Of a stretch of DNA of 64,000 nt, positions 34,542-45,738 are shown piece after piece. Origin of the DNA: Jackrogersella multiformis (taxonomy: Eukaryota; Ascomycota; Sordariomycetes; Xylariales; Hypoxylaceae). The notes under the pieces were generated by a model, which was not told the DNA's origin, searched no databases, and saw only the letters and a list, made by a program, of their open reading frames with translations. The stretch lies in the NCBI GenBank assembly GCA_902806575.1, contig CADCXD010000004.1, positions 1,736,001-1,800,000 on the forward strand, in the 5' to 3' direction. The translations under genes were made by a program, and so were the position numbers. Numbering within the stretch: the stretch's first letter is position 1; every line of letters starts with the position of its first letter.

Positions 34542-35132
34542 TCACAGATCAAGTAGCAACTGCGGCGCGATTTTCTCTAGATCCTCGACCTATTCCCGGT
34601 ATCAGTATCAGCATAGTATAGTATAGCAGCACACCGACACGACGACAAACGAGCAGCTCACCTCGAGAAACCCCTTCTCCTTCTCCACGACCGTCCTCGC
34701 GATCGCCTCCCGCACGAAGATATCCATGTACTTAGCGACCGCGGCATTCGCGTCCTTGGAGACCCTCGTGCCGTCCTTCTCGAAGAACTGGTGCAGCACG
34801 TGCGTCAGCAGCTCCGGCGGGATCGTCTTCCTCTCCTCCTCCTCCTCTTCCTCGTTATCGTTACCGTCGTCGATCTCCATCGTACCGTCCTCGCCCCGCC
34901 GCCCGCGTTGTTGCTGCCGCGGCCTGTCGTTGTCCTCTGCGAACGGATCCGCGTCGCTCGCGTCGGAGTTGATGACCTGAGGCGATTGCAGCGATTTGCC
35001 GTGCGCCGCTCGAGAAGAAGAGGCGGTAGAAGCTCGAGCCTTGGATACAGTATTATTGGACTTCGAGGGCCTGGTGGTAGTCGAAGACGAGCCTCGGCCG
35101 CGAGCGCTAGTTGTAGATTGCTTCGGCGCCAT
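34542..35132 (-). CDS. mhf2: Centromere protein X (CENP-X/MHF2), histone-fold
   Basis: Exons 34662-35132 and 34542-34589 encode 172 residues. The donor GTGAGC and acceptor AATAG join GFLE to VEDLEKIAPQLLLDL, exactly the family C-terminus, so the tiny 48-nt last exon is well supported. The conserved histone-fold is IPPELLTHVLHQFFEKDGTRVSKDANAAVAKYMDIFVREAIART in segments. About 100 disordered basic/Ser-rich and acidic residues precede it, making the protein roughly twice the human length. CENP-X pairs with CENP-S (MHF1) in the CENP-T-W-S-X complex at kinetochores and with FANCM/Mph1-type helicases at stalled forks. Confidence 0.93.
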
Positions 35133-35885
35133 TATTCAATTCGGCCTCTTCGGATTTCTTGGCAAGTTGACGACTACAATAGAGGAATTCACGAAGTTAA
35201 CTAGTCTTGGGTAGATGGTTGTAAAAGGATGTAGGTACCTAGGTAACATCCATAGAAGCTTGGATACGGGATGCGATGCACATGCAAAACCCAAATACAG
35301 CACAACTTGCTCCAGCTGCATGCCACCTGGCTAATTTGAAGGTGTTACCTCCAATCATAACAGCCACTTTAACTACTCCATATGTACCTAGGTACCTATC
35401 TGGGTAGGTATGATATCGAGATCCCTTCACTGGGTAATTTTGATAACAATTTTCATGTTCAATATTATTAAATCTTACGGATTGCATAGAAAACGGATAT
35501 TCATATAGTACTAAGGACAAAATTAATGTCAAAAATCACCTTCATTCATTTGATGTCTATGAGTCATATGCAAAGGAACCAGGCCGAGTCGAATGACCAA
35601 ACAAGCGGAGATGTAGGACGCAGAGCAGAAAGAATACAGTCAAGGGAATTGCCTAGGATCTAAATTACAGCGGGTGACTAGCTGACGAGACATGCGAGAC
35701 GTGATGTGCCTGCCTGCCAGTCCATCCGCAAAATCAAGCTGTTCCAGAACGCCACGGCAATGAGTGATGCCCTGTAACAACTTTCCACCGGAGCATCCAC
35801 CACGCCCCTTTTATCAACGGCCCTGTCGCATATCCACTGTATTACACCGTCGCGCCTCCCCGGTCTATTGACGTATTGAGGGTAT
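35133..35885. other. Spacer between CENP-X and the ADP/ATP carrier
   Basis: Holds TACCTAGGTA-type palindromes near 35234 and 35387. The small frames show no domain. Confidence 0.45.
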
Positions 35886-37516
35886 TTAACCGGAACCGCC
35901 CTTGAAGGCCTTGCCGAACAGGAGAACCTGGAGCTGATCGTAGATCGACAGCACACCAGCACCGGCGACACCACGGAGAATGTTGGCGCCAGCACCCTTG
36001 AACAGAGACTTGACACCCTCCTTGGCAACGATCTGGCGAGCAGCATCCATGGTACCGTTGTACTTGACGGCCTCACCAGAGGTCATCATCATACGACGTC
36101 GGATGGTGTCCAGAGGGTAAGAGGCGATACCGGCAGCGGTGGTGACACACCAACCGAGGATGAAAGAGGCCAGGAAGTTGTTCGCGAGGGGTCCGATCAG
36201 GACGACAGGCTTGATGGAGTCGTACAGACCGAAGTACAGACCACGGTAAACGACGATACCAACAACGGAAGGCATGAAACCACGGTACAGACCAGGAACA
36301 CCATCACTGGCGAGGGTCTTTCGGTAGACGTCAACGAGACCGTTGAACTGGCGGTCACCGCCACTCTTGGCGTTCTTCGCATCGTTGGCGAGACGAGTAC
36401 GGGCGTAGTCGAGGGAATAGACGAATAGGAGAGAGGTGGCACCAGCAGCCTATTTACGTTATTAGTATATATTATACATAAAGCATTGAGAGATCGGTCG
36501 GATGGAACTTACACCACCGGACGCCAAGTTACCCGCCATCCACCAAGCATATCCGTCACGCTCCTTCTTGAAGCCGAACATCTTCTTGAACTTGTCACGG
36601 AAAGCGAAGTTCAGGGCCTGGGTAGGGAAGTATCGGATGACGTTGGCAGTGTTGCCACGCCATAGCGACATAACACCTTCGTCGGCGGTAGTTCGCTTGA
36701 AGCAATCAACAATGCCGGCGTACTTGCGGTCGAGACGACCGGTCTTCAGCATCTCATCCTATGCGACTTGTTAGCATTGTAATAATCCCGAGATATCTGT
36801 TTGTTCTTAATTACTCCAAGAGCATGTGATACTATACTCATTGTGGGTCTCGGGTTATATACCCCAAAACCCCCCAATAGTAAAATTCTTGCGGGCAAAG
36901 ATAGGGTTTACACGCTCACATACCTGGTTCTGGATCAGAAGCTTGACACGCTCAATGGGAGCGGCGGCAGTCTTCGAGACGGCGGCGGAGACACCACCCA
37001 CTAGAAGACTAATTAGCAACAATTATCGCGCAAGGCGGAACAGTATTGTGCCGCGGCAGGAACCGAAATATTGGCAATAATGCCATTCGGAGTCAATTAT
37101 AAATGACGGCGGGACATACTCAAGAAGTCGGCCACGAAGGGCTAAGATATCCATTATTAGCAGAGTTCGTATTTGTAAGACGTGTTTACCTTGGTAAGAA
37201 ATAAACCAAGGTGAAGAAAAGGTGAAGGAAGTAGGGAAATATTGTGAGAAAATTTCCCCAGCTAAACAATGCCGATAATAACCCCCGACGAGCAACAAAT
37301 TATCTCGAAATAACTCGAAAGGCCATCTCAATTGTCTCGTAGAAACCAATTGAAGCAGTCGATAATATGCGCTGGGATTATCGATGGCTGGATGATGGCG
37401 GGTAGAAGGGCGACGATTGCGCGAGGGATTTGAGGATTTACGGGTTACGGGTCACTGGAGGGGAGCTGCGAACTTACCGGCATGCCCAAGACCTTTGGTT
37501 GCTCTGAAGTCGACAT
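35886..37516 (-). CDS. aac: Mitochondrial ADP/ATP carrier (AAC, SLC25 family)
   Basis: Five exons: 37478-37516, 37120-37141, 36924-37000, 36513-36758 and 35886-36449, encoding 315 residues. Exon 2 is only 22 nt (PFVADFL plus one base) and sits between a 336-nt and a 119-nt intron. The protein begins MSTSEQPKVLGMPFVADFLMG. It has three repeats with the carrier signatures PIERVKLLIQ, YARTRLAND and PLDTIRRRMMM; the last holds RRRMMM, diagnostic for ADP/ATP exchange. Six membrane helices are expected in the inner mitochondrial membrane, where it exports ATP for ADP. Confidence 0.96.
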
Positions 37517-39355
37517 GGTGTCGGCGGATCAAAGATTGCTTGATCTTTGAAAAGAAGAAGGACTGAGTGGAGATATGAAGTGAATCAGGAAAAGAGATGG
37601 AGAGGAGAGATGGGAGAAGATGGATGGACGCCGAGCGAAATATTTCTACTGCGACTAGGTCTGTAGAAAATAAGTTTTGGGGGAGGGAAAAAAAATTGCT
37701 TGCGGGTAACTGCCAAAGTGTTTTTCTAGCGACTCTTCCCGGACCCGCCGCTAAGACTGCACAGAGACCCTTAGAATCTCGCGGTTGCCCCGAGACCAAT
37801 CAATGCCATGTGAAATGTGGGCTCTCATGGATTTAGCGCCCTAAATTCACCAAATTCACTGAAGTGACCACTAAAGTAAACCACTGAAGCAACCTCGACT
37901 TAGGCGGGTGACGGCTGCCATGAGCTGGCAAGGGCTGCCCAGGTGGCATAAGCTAACCTTTTGCCGGACATTTTCGGGATGGCCTATCCAAGCCTCTACC
38001 TAGTCCTACCTAGCCTACCTCCTACCTAGTAGGTAGATACAAAGGATTTCCCCGTCAATCTCACTCAAGAGATCAAGATGCGAGCGAGCTATTTTACTAT
38101 TACGCTATTTTACTCGCATCCTGTGCGTATGACCTAATCGATCTAAGTAGTTTCTACTTACACTTCATTCTAACATTCTTTAATATTCTCCTACCATATG
38201 TGTCACTAAATCTTTGTTTGTTTTGTCTCGTGAAATGTGATTTTATTGGTTTTTATTTCACAAAAGTTGTCTACGCCCAATGTCTAGATTATGAAAGAAA
38301 AAGAAAATAAAACAGTTTTTTTAAGTGCGCAAATCCCATCCAGCATTCTGGATGGCCGATTTCGCGTGTCGGTATCAGAAGAGCCAGCATCTTCGCCCAC
38401 ATACACTACATCTGGCATCTGGCATCAGGGGGGTTTCTAAGTCTTTCATCCCGTTCCCCGAGTCAAGTTTTCGGCTCAAGAGGGCGGGTCCAGCCTTGGC
38501 TAGTCGGCTGTAATTAGGTATCAAGGTATGTATAGAGTCCAGACAGACCGGCACCCAAGTCGCACTACACTAGGTAATAGCTATCGAAATTCAACAGGCC
38601 GGCCATCTATTGGGTGATACTCGGGAATTTATCTACCTGCTACAGTTGCAAAAACCTGGTTACGTACAAGAGAGGTTCATAAAGGCAACCCTAAAGAGTT
38701 GTTGTAAGTCTAATTGGTGTAGACATCTCCATGCCTTTATAATACTTAAGTACCTAGGTAGGTATAGCAAGCAACATCATATTGCCCAGTATGATATCGG
38801 TATCTCCAATATACCCTGAGAGGTTCACCGCCAACTCTACTAGATCGACAAACTAAATGCCAGCTAGTTGATAAGGGAAATCAAGGATCGTGATTTTAGC
38901 AGATATCGACTTTTCTTCGTACAAAGGGTCAAGCATGTATCACTTATAATGGAATTTGTTCATATTCCAGAATTTGATGGGGAATTACCAACCAATCACG
39001 ATACTTTTTATATCACTTTAAGAGAAAAATGCGCTATTACAACTCAAGATGATGATGGGTCGTGTGTACGCAGAGTGATCAGGGATTTTTTTTCATTCGG
39101 TCCCTATCAGAATGCCATCGCAAGCGAAATACTGAACCATAACCGTCCCAATGCTACGCCGAGGACCAAATGCCTGAATCCATCAAATTCCTATCCGCGA
39201 TCCATCTGGCCCGTCAAACTCTGTTGTCGACCGACCGAGCATCGTTTTTCATCGTGGTATCGTGAGATTGATGGTTTAGTCCGAGGCACCGACAGCTCGG
39301 GCTATATCAAATGTTAGCATCCAACCCGCATGTTTTATAAGGCGGATTGTCAAAA
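37517..39355. other. 1.8-kb spacer, AAC promoter and RPS25 3' region
   Basis: AT-rich beyond 38030 and containing CTACCTAG-type motifs near 38000 and 38750. A frame 38868-39317 has no ATG at its start and no recognised domain. No RNA gene identified. Confidence 0.4.
37838..37845. promoter_or_regulatory. GCCCTAAA motif upstream of the ADP/ATP carrier
   Basis: About 320 bp upstream of the carrier start codon. It resembles an RCCCTAA (telobox/Tbf1-type) element. Single short match, position-based inference only. Confidence 0.2.
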
Positions 39356-39798
39356 CTAACTGTAGATCTTCATCTTGCTATGCGTGACGATGGGCTTGAT
39401 CTGACCCTTCTCTTCGAGATCCGTTAGGCATTTTCGTGCCAGTGAGCCGTTGATCTTTAGTCTATCGACGAGGGTGGCGACTGTGACGAGGCGGTATGAT
39501 TGAACATCCTTGTAGAGTTTCTCGGAAGTGGTCTTGTCGAGTAGGACAGCGTGCTGGGCCTTGTCCTTGACTAGAAGAAGTAAAGGTTAGTTAAAGCGCT
39601 TGCCAAATCGTCGCGTAAGAGTCTTCGTCGTTTTTTTCGAAAGATGCTCATCGCGATCGCGAAATTTCGTAGAACTTGCCTTTGCCCCTGTGATATGAAA
39701 GTTAGCCCAAATTGCACTTAATCTCAATCAGATAGAAATATTACATACTTCGACCACTTCTTCTTCTGCTTCTTCGCACCAGTTGCCGCGGGAGCCAT
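39356..39798 (-). CDS. rps25: 40S ribosomal protein S25 (eS25), with an 8-nt exon
   Basis: Three exons, 39749-39798, 39680-39687 and 39356-39570, encode 90 residues. The middle exon is only 8 nt (GGGCAAAG). Intron 1 is GT-AG (61 nt, branch GCTAAC). Intron 2 starts GCAAGT and ends TTCTAG (109 nt, branch TAACTAACC), a GC-AG intron. Splicing gives KKKWSKGKVKDKAQHAV, the conserved eS25 N-terminal motif; joining the outer exons directly shifts the frame. The remainder, LYKDVQSYRLVTVATLVDRLKINGSLAR, is the winged-helix core. It is a small-subunit protein contacting the head near the E site. Confidence 0.95.
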
Positions 39799-41389
39799 GT
39801 TGTCGGATTTCTGATGTTGGTTTTGCAGTTGTGTAGGTAGATTATGTGTGAATGTGGAGGGGCCGAATGATGAATTTTAAGAAAGTTCGCTTCAGCATTG
39901 TGGGCAGCCTTGATTAGATCACACGTGATTTTAACTTTTAATTATGTACCTAGGTACCTATCTATGATTAGATAATCCTACCGTCTAAGTACATCATCCG
40001 CAATATGCATCAAACATGGCTTGGCATTCGTCATATGGTCCATGCTTTCTCTTTGGCCTACAGGCTACTCCTAGTACAACAATCTGTGAATGACCTCTCT
40101 TTCAAAAATATACTCTTTTGATTCTATTTCCAGAGAATTATTTGATTCCAAGTCATCGGACACTTACTAAATGGAGGCAGTTAATGATTACTGAACTCCC
40201 TAGGTAATATCACAAGTTACTTTACTTTGATCCTATTTTGGTGACAGCTTCTTGCGTATTGGTTAATAAGCGACGAACGTATCGCATTTGAATAGCTTTG
40301 CTCGCCATCTCATCCAATCGTTTACTCTCCAGGTTTCCTAGTCTACCTAGGTACCTAGGTAGGTAGCCATGGCTACAACTTTAAGAATTAAATACACTCA
40401 ACTACCTTCTTTAGAATTGGCTCGGCCCTAGACTATCTTAATGGATTGCACATTAATAGGTAAGTCGTCCATGATTATTTAGTCGTAAGCTGGTATTTAT
40501 CGTGGGGTTCTATACAAGACATATAAAACTAACGATCCATTGAGAAATCACGACTTGCTTATTTATTTATGTGTACTTAGATTCCTATTCTGTTATCTAC
40601 CAATATATTTGCTTTAGCATGCGTGATAAGCTCCTTATATGGAAAAGGGGAAATTAGCTTTAAATCTTCTAGGTAAATAAGTAAGCAAACTGAAGATGTA
40701 AAATCGGTTGTGCTATCATGATATAGACAATTAATGAGTTAGCATGGGTTGCATATATTAATTTTGAAAGAAATCCAGAGGAGGTGTATAAGAAATCTTA
40801 GCTGGATGAAGTTTATGTAGTTCGCATAGCATGGCTTAATGTCGTGATCGAGACAACAGACCACACAGCCACAATATATCAGCCAGTTAACTAGCCACAA
40901 CTCATGTGATCCTTGGCTAAGCCCCACTACCAATGTGGAAACTGGAAATAGGGATGCTGCAACACTTCTAGTGTAGTCTAACTTACACTAGGCAGCTACC
41001 CAGGTAGGTAGTAGTTAATAATAGTGTAAACTTTCCCTCGAAGCATCCCGTCATGTCTTCATAGGGGATGTCCGGATTGAATAACTTGCGAGAACAAAGT
41101 CGCAGATCTCTAGGAAAGCTTCTCCAAGCCATGATATAAATCTTAGTCTAATAATTCACTCGTGGAAAACTTCAATTTCTTTCGTTTCTTCGGTTCTTCG
41201 TTCCTTCGTTCCTTCGTTCGACATACGTATTCGCAGAATCCCATGGTGGCACGCGTGGCCTCGTACTGTACGTCGTCACTATCAGACAGTCCACGCGCAA
41301 TTCTTTAGCCCTTCGACCGTCTTTCGACTTTCCTCCTTCTTACATGTACATACACTTGTAAACCGCCCTATCCTACCTTCGGTCTCAAT
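39799..41389. other. 1.6-kb AT-rich spacer between divergent genes
   Basis: Tandem TACCTAGGTACCTAGGTAGG lies near 40346-40365 and another copy near 39948. The end (41165-41220) is a TTCGTTCC/TTCTTCG pyrimidine-rich tract in the presumed 5' leader of the next gene. The frame 40739-40933 is not supported. Confidence 0.5.
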
Positions 41390-43264
41390 ATGCCGAAGCA
41401 CGGCGCTGTCTTAGGGTTGCGACTGGCTCCGAGGCGAATCTCGCTTATCCTGGTCCTCGTCGGCCTCTTCGCATTATTCACCCTCCTTTTCACCCTACCA
41501 AACGCCATACCGACTGGGCCAAGCCTATCCAAGTCGATTGCCGACCACAAGTTCTCCATACCCAAGTACAAAGACAAGATCTCCTCGAGTATCCTGAATC
41601 CCTTCAGGCCCGCTTCGCATAAGCCCCCAGAGCAGAAAAACTCGACATATGGAGGAAGCTCGTGGTATTCGAATTGGAATTGGAGGAGTCCCTTCTCTTC
41701 GTCCATTACATTGGACGAGAATCGATCTCTTCTCCCGCCCCTAAAGGATAGGGCCCCGATCTATTGCTATTATGACACTACCCTTCAACGGGATGAAGCT
41801 ACGAAGGAGGCCGAGAGTGCGCTGTTGCTTACATGGAGGCGCGCCTGGTGGGCGCAGGGATTCAAGCCGGTCATCCTGAGTGCGGCGGAAGCCATGAACA
41901 ATCCGTTCTACGACGAACTTCAGAGATTAGACGTGGAGCCTGGTTTCAAGAAAGACATGATGCGCTGGCTTGCGTGGGAAAACATGGGCGGTGGGCTTTT
42001 GTCACACTACTTATTGTTCCCGATGGCGGCTCATGAAGATCCTTTGCTCTCATTTCTGCGAAGGGGGGAGTATCCCGGCCTAACGAGGTGGGAAGGCTTC
42101 GACAATGCTCTGTATGCTGGCCCCAAGATCCAGATCGCGGACGCTATTACCCAAGCTCTTCGAAATCCTAAGAACAAGACGGTCAAGGACTTCATTAGTG
42201 CCGTTACTGGTGATACCTTTCTCGTCGACCCGTTACATGGTTCCCTTGCATTCTATGATGCCAAGACTGTCGAGAAGACATACCCAAAGGTTGCGGAAGA
42301 GACAGTGGCGAACCGCGAGAAGGGCATAAAAAGTTTGAATCTTCTGATAAACTCGCATCTACATAATACCTGGCGAGATATTTTCAGCAACGGTATTGCC
42401 GTCCTTAAACCTATGCCAGCTCACACAACGCACATGATCGAACCAGCCTTGGAACTAGCGACTTTGCTCTCAACTTGTAGTGACAGCCCGATGCCGTCGT
42501 CATGCCCCCCGAACCTCCCAAAGTGTTCGTCATGTGTTTCGTCACATCCCATGAAAGTGACAACACCGGCGCGTTATCGGAACACTACCGGCTTATATAC
42601 TATAGGAACGGTACCACACCCATACACCTTGCGCACGCTGGACACTCGTAAGGATACGTTGGATATCACCTATATTAGACGGGAGATCAAGAAGCGCGAC
42701 GAATGGCTCTACCTCGTCTTTCAGGAACTTCTAGGCACAGGCATATCCGGATCAGTGCGCGTGGTTAAGTTCAAAGAGGCCGTCGCTGGTGACTATGCGA
42801 CTTCGCATTCCCTGTGGTTGACTGCCGAAAAGGAGGGTGTCTCGCACGAACTGGATTGGTGGTTCGGCTTCGATATCCCGAGCAACACGACTGATGATGG
42901 GAAATCGGAGACTCCGGTCCCCGGCCCGGAGCGCCGGCCGAAACCCCAACACGACCCCGCGGACGGGCCGATCCCGACCAACGAAGAGCTCTCTCTTGAA
43001 CCGCGCCTCCTAGAACGAGCTCGGGAAATGGCTAAGAGCAAGCTCGAGCAGGACGTGCGTATTCGCAGCGCGATTGAGGCGTGGAACCTGGCCGACACGG
43101 AGGCCTGGCGATTCGCCAAGGCGTTCTTGGCGCGCTCTAAGGTGGAGAGGATGAAGTGGGAAGAGGAGGAGAGTAGGTACGCCGGAGGCGTGGGGAGCGA
43201 CACCGACACCAAGCGGGGAGGCAGCTGGCTACGCTGGGGAGACGACAAAGAGGAGGAGCATTGA
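41390..43264 (+). CDS. Type II membrane protein, probably Golgi/ER, unknown function
   Basis: An intronless frame of 624 residues from ATG 41390. A short basic N-terminus (LRLAPRR) is followed by one membrane helix (ISLILVLVGLFALFTLLFTLP), a type II signal anchor, then a lumenal stem with Ser/Pro-rich sequence. The large domain has RAPIYCYYDTTLQRDEATKEAESALLLTWRRAWWAQGFKPVILSAAEAMNNPFY and DMMRWLAWENMGGG, reminiscent in layout of fungal glycosyltransferase-like proteins. Later parts include two close CxxC-like Cys pairs (KCSSCVSSH), several potential N-glycosylation sites, and a charged coiled C-terminus. I do not recognise a named family, so the glycosyltransferase resemblance is inference. 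Confidence 0.85.
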   Translation: MPKHGAVLGLRLAPRRISLILVLVGLFALFTLLFTLPNAIPTGPSLSKSIADHKFSIPKYKDKISSSILNPFRPASHKPPEQKNSTYGGSSWYSNWNWRSPFSSSITLDENRSLLPPLKDRAPIYCYYDTTLQRDEATKEAESALLLTWRRAWWAQGFKPVILSAAEAMNNPFYDELQRLDVEPGFKKDMMRWLAWENMGGGLLSHYLLFPMAAHEDPLLSFLRRGEYPGLTRWEGFDNALYAGPKIQIADAITQALRNPKNKTVKDFISAVTGDTFLVDPLHGSLAFYDAKTVEKTYPKVAEETVANREKGIKSLNLLINSHLHNTWRDIFSNGIAVLKPMPAHTTHMIEPALELATLLSTCSDSPMPSSCPPNLPKCSSCVSSHPMKVTTPARYRNTTGLYTIGTVPHPYTLRTLDTRKDTLDITYIRREIKKRDEWLYLVFQELLGTGISGSVRVVKFKEAVAGDYATSHSLWLTAEKEGVSHELDWWFGFDIPSNTTDDGKSETPVPGPERRPKPQHDPADGPIPTNEELSLEPRLLERAREMAKSKLEQDVRIRSAIEAWNLADTEAWRFAKAFLARSKVERMKWEEEESRYAGGVGSDTDTKRGGSWLRWGDDKEEEH

Positions 43265-43630
43265 GATTAAGGAGAACAGGAGAAGATCATAATTCAATGA
43301 CATGTACGGATTGCAATGGACGTTTGTTTGGACTCATCATCTATGATCAGATGCTCATGGCAGTATGGAGTTTGCGCGTTATGGATTTTGTTAGACTAGA
43401 GTTTTGGTAGACTATGTATCAAAACCCTGCCAGCTGACGCAGGTGTATTATAAACGAATTGCCTTAATAATGAATGTTTTGTTTGCCCTGACAGTAATTG
43501 GGACTTTGCGTAACTGCTGTTTCTGTACTTGATAACGACACGAGGCCAGGCTGTTGAGAGCTGACTTGATACAAGAATGTTGAATTCGGTAGAAGGAAAT
43601 ATCTAAGGACATAACTACAAGCCATGTCCT
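43265..43630. other. Convergent intergenic region
   Basis: 3' UTRs of the type II membrane protein gene (+) and the SET-domain gene (-). Nothing else seen. Confidence 0.45.
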
Positions 43631-44554
43631 TTAGGAGCCTGAAGCCACAATGGTATCGCCGCCCATCTCGCCGCTCATCTCCCGTGACGTTACGCCGCGT
43701 CTTGCTAGGCCAGTAGCCAGGGTGGCACCAGGTCCACCGAGGCCATTCGCATTCGCTTTTCCGGCGGCTGCCTTGCGATTGTCTGTGCGGTTGTCCCCGC
43801 CGCTGCGGGTCACCAATGTCGCAGATTCGAGGTAGGATTGCAGAGCGATCCTCGCGGCTTCGACTACTTTCTCAGCATGTTTCAAGGCATCTCTCAGCGC
43901 TTGGGCGGTAACATCCTCGGGCGGGGTTGCTTTCGTCGAGGGGTCTTCGGCGGTAGGGTTGCTGCCATTTTCAGGTTCAGCTTCCTTGCCGAGCTCTTGC
44001 TCCTCGAGCAGCTCGTGGATATGACCGTTAAGCCACACGCCTTCCAGCTGTGCTTTGGTCATGTCCCCGGCGCCGCTTATACGGCCGCGGCAGGTCGGCT
44101 TGCCGCATAGGCAGTCGAAGGGCTGGGCCATCTCCCACTCTGTGGACGGGTAGAAGAACTATGGCGGAGGTAAGCTTTGGCGGGACGGAAGTGATGGGCT
44201 TACGGGTGCCGGTGGCAGGTGACGGACGGTTAACTCTTCCCCAACTTGGAGGCCATCAGGCCCCGCGAGTACGTTCTGAGTCGCGGTATCGAAGATCAGG
44301 GACGGCTCGCACGAGTGGTTGATGTACAGCAAGTCGCTGTTCAGGTTCAGGTGTTTGTCTCGGCCGTATTGAACGGTGGCGTAGGTCGGAGCCGAGGCGG
44401 AGGTGCAAGGAGGGAAGTCCAACTTTGCGAAGAGGCCGAAAGGTGGTAGCGAGATTTTTGACAGACTCTTGGAGGTGAATTCATGCGGGTTGATGATCAC
44501 ATCCTGGATGTCGGGGTGAGACGGCTGGTCCCAGTGTGGAATCAAAGGTGCCAT
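43631..44554 (-). CDS. SET-domain protein (putative lysine methyltransferase)
   Basis: Exons 44228-44554 and 43631-44158 encode 284 residues from ATG 44554 (MAPLIPHWDQPSHPDIQD). The SET core is split by the intron: LLYINHSCEPSLIFDTA (the NHSC AdoMet-binding motif) and GEELT in exon 1, FFYPSTEWEMAQPFDCLCGKPTCRG in exon 2. The latter contains the catalytic-pocket Tyr and a post-SET-like Cys cluster (C-x-C ... C). Two in-frame donors exist: GTCCGT at 44227, which joins ELT directly to FFYPS, and canonical GTAAGC at 44203, which would insert eight residues (VRHLPPAP). The tail contains a coiled helix (ALRDALKHAEKVVEAARIALQSYL) and a Gly/Ala-rich end. The substrate is unknown. Confidence 0.85.
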
Positions 44555-44768
44555 GATGAACTGCTTGTCTTCCGGTTTTTCCTCTTTTGGACTTCGATGT
44601 TGGTTGGTCGGACGAATTGAGTGTCTCTCTCTCAATCGTAGCGATGTAGTAATATCTGAGGTCTAGTATTGACGTCTCAGGACAATTCTTGGTATAATTG
44701 TTAGTCACCAGTTTCGGTTTCCGGACTCTGAGATCTGAGGTGTGAGGTCTGAGGGAATCTAGAACGGA

Positions 44769-44793
44769 AGAGTCGAGAGTCGAGAGTCGAGAG
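44769..44793. repeat. (AGTCGAG)n heptamer repeat
   Basis: About three units of AGTCGAG followed by a degenerate unit, upstream of the SET-domain gene start. Confidence 0.8.
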
Positions 44794-45710
44794 AGGAGTC
44801 GAACGAGGAGCAATAAGCCGTGTCCATTTTTTCCCGTCGGCAATTGCGCACATTCTGTCATTCTGTTTTGCGCTAAGGTGCTACTAGGAGTACTAGGAGT
44901 CAATTGCAAGCGCAATACCGAGGCACGCAAGCGAGTGTCGAAGTTGTTTTGCGTTAACTGTGCGGACGTTTTCCCAAGTGCTTGGATTCTCGAACGCAGC
45001 CCTACGCTTTCGGTTATGTACATAACAACCATGGAACCTAGCGAGTGGATTAGTGGGGAATTAGAGCAGTGACGAATCGAGGGGTCGTGGGGATTGGCCA
45101 ACTGGGGCAGCAGGATGACAGGGTATACCTAGGTTACGGGCTTATCACAAGCTTTGTATCGCCCCAGCGTGGGCAGCTAGTCCTCCCCGATATGGAGCGG
45201 CCACAAGTTTACAGGGATCCGTAGCTCTCGAGTAAAACCTACTTCAATCTTAGTACCGAACAAATACTACGGCCGGTACCAACCTAGTTGCTTTGAATTC
45301 TCTCCTATTCGTACATCGTCTATTACCTAGGTAGTGTATCTCACATACCTACCTAGGGTAGTACATAGAAGGTATGTAGCCTATATGTACCCCGCTTAGG
45401 TGATCCAGAACCTTATCTACTTAACCTTGGAAGTACCTATGTAGGTATTAGGTATGTATGTGCCTAGGTAGGTACCTGTAGTGTAAGCATCCATTGATGA
45501 AATGCTTATTAGGTATGCTGTGCTGGGTTGAGGTTGATACATATCGTGTACCGATACCTGCTGTTCGCATTGATAAGACTCTGAACATGGGAAGCAGCAG
45601 AAAAGGGTTACCCGATAAATATGACCCCATGTGCCGTACCCTGTTTTAGTACTAGCGTGCCTAGGTACGTAAATGCGTGACATGACTTTGCATTGGGTTC
45701 TGTTTCTTCT

Positions 45711-45738
45711 CCTATACCTATACCTATACCTATACCTA
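45711..45738. repeat. (CTATAC)4 hexamer repeat
   Basis: Four perfect CTATAC units (equivalently TATACC) in the gene desert. Confidence 0.9.

Noticed and set aside
38868..39317. 149-codon open frame on the plus strand
   Set aside because: It begins with TTG, has no early ATG, no recognised domain and sits in AT-rich spacer.
44481..45101. 206-codon minus-strand frame upstream of the SET gene
   Set aside because: It overlaps the first SET exon in another frame and is mostly low-complexity sequence from the heptamer repeat region.
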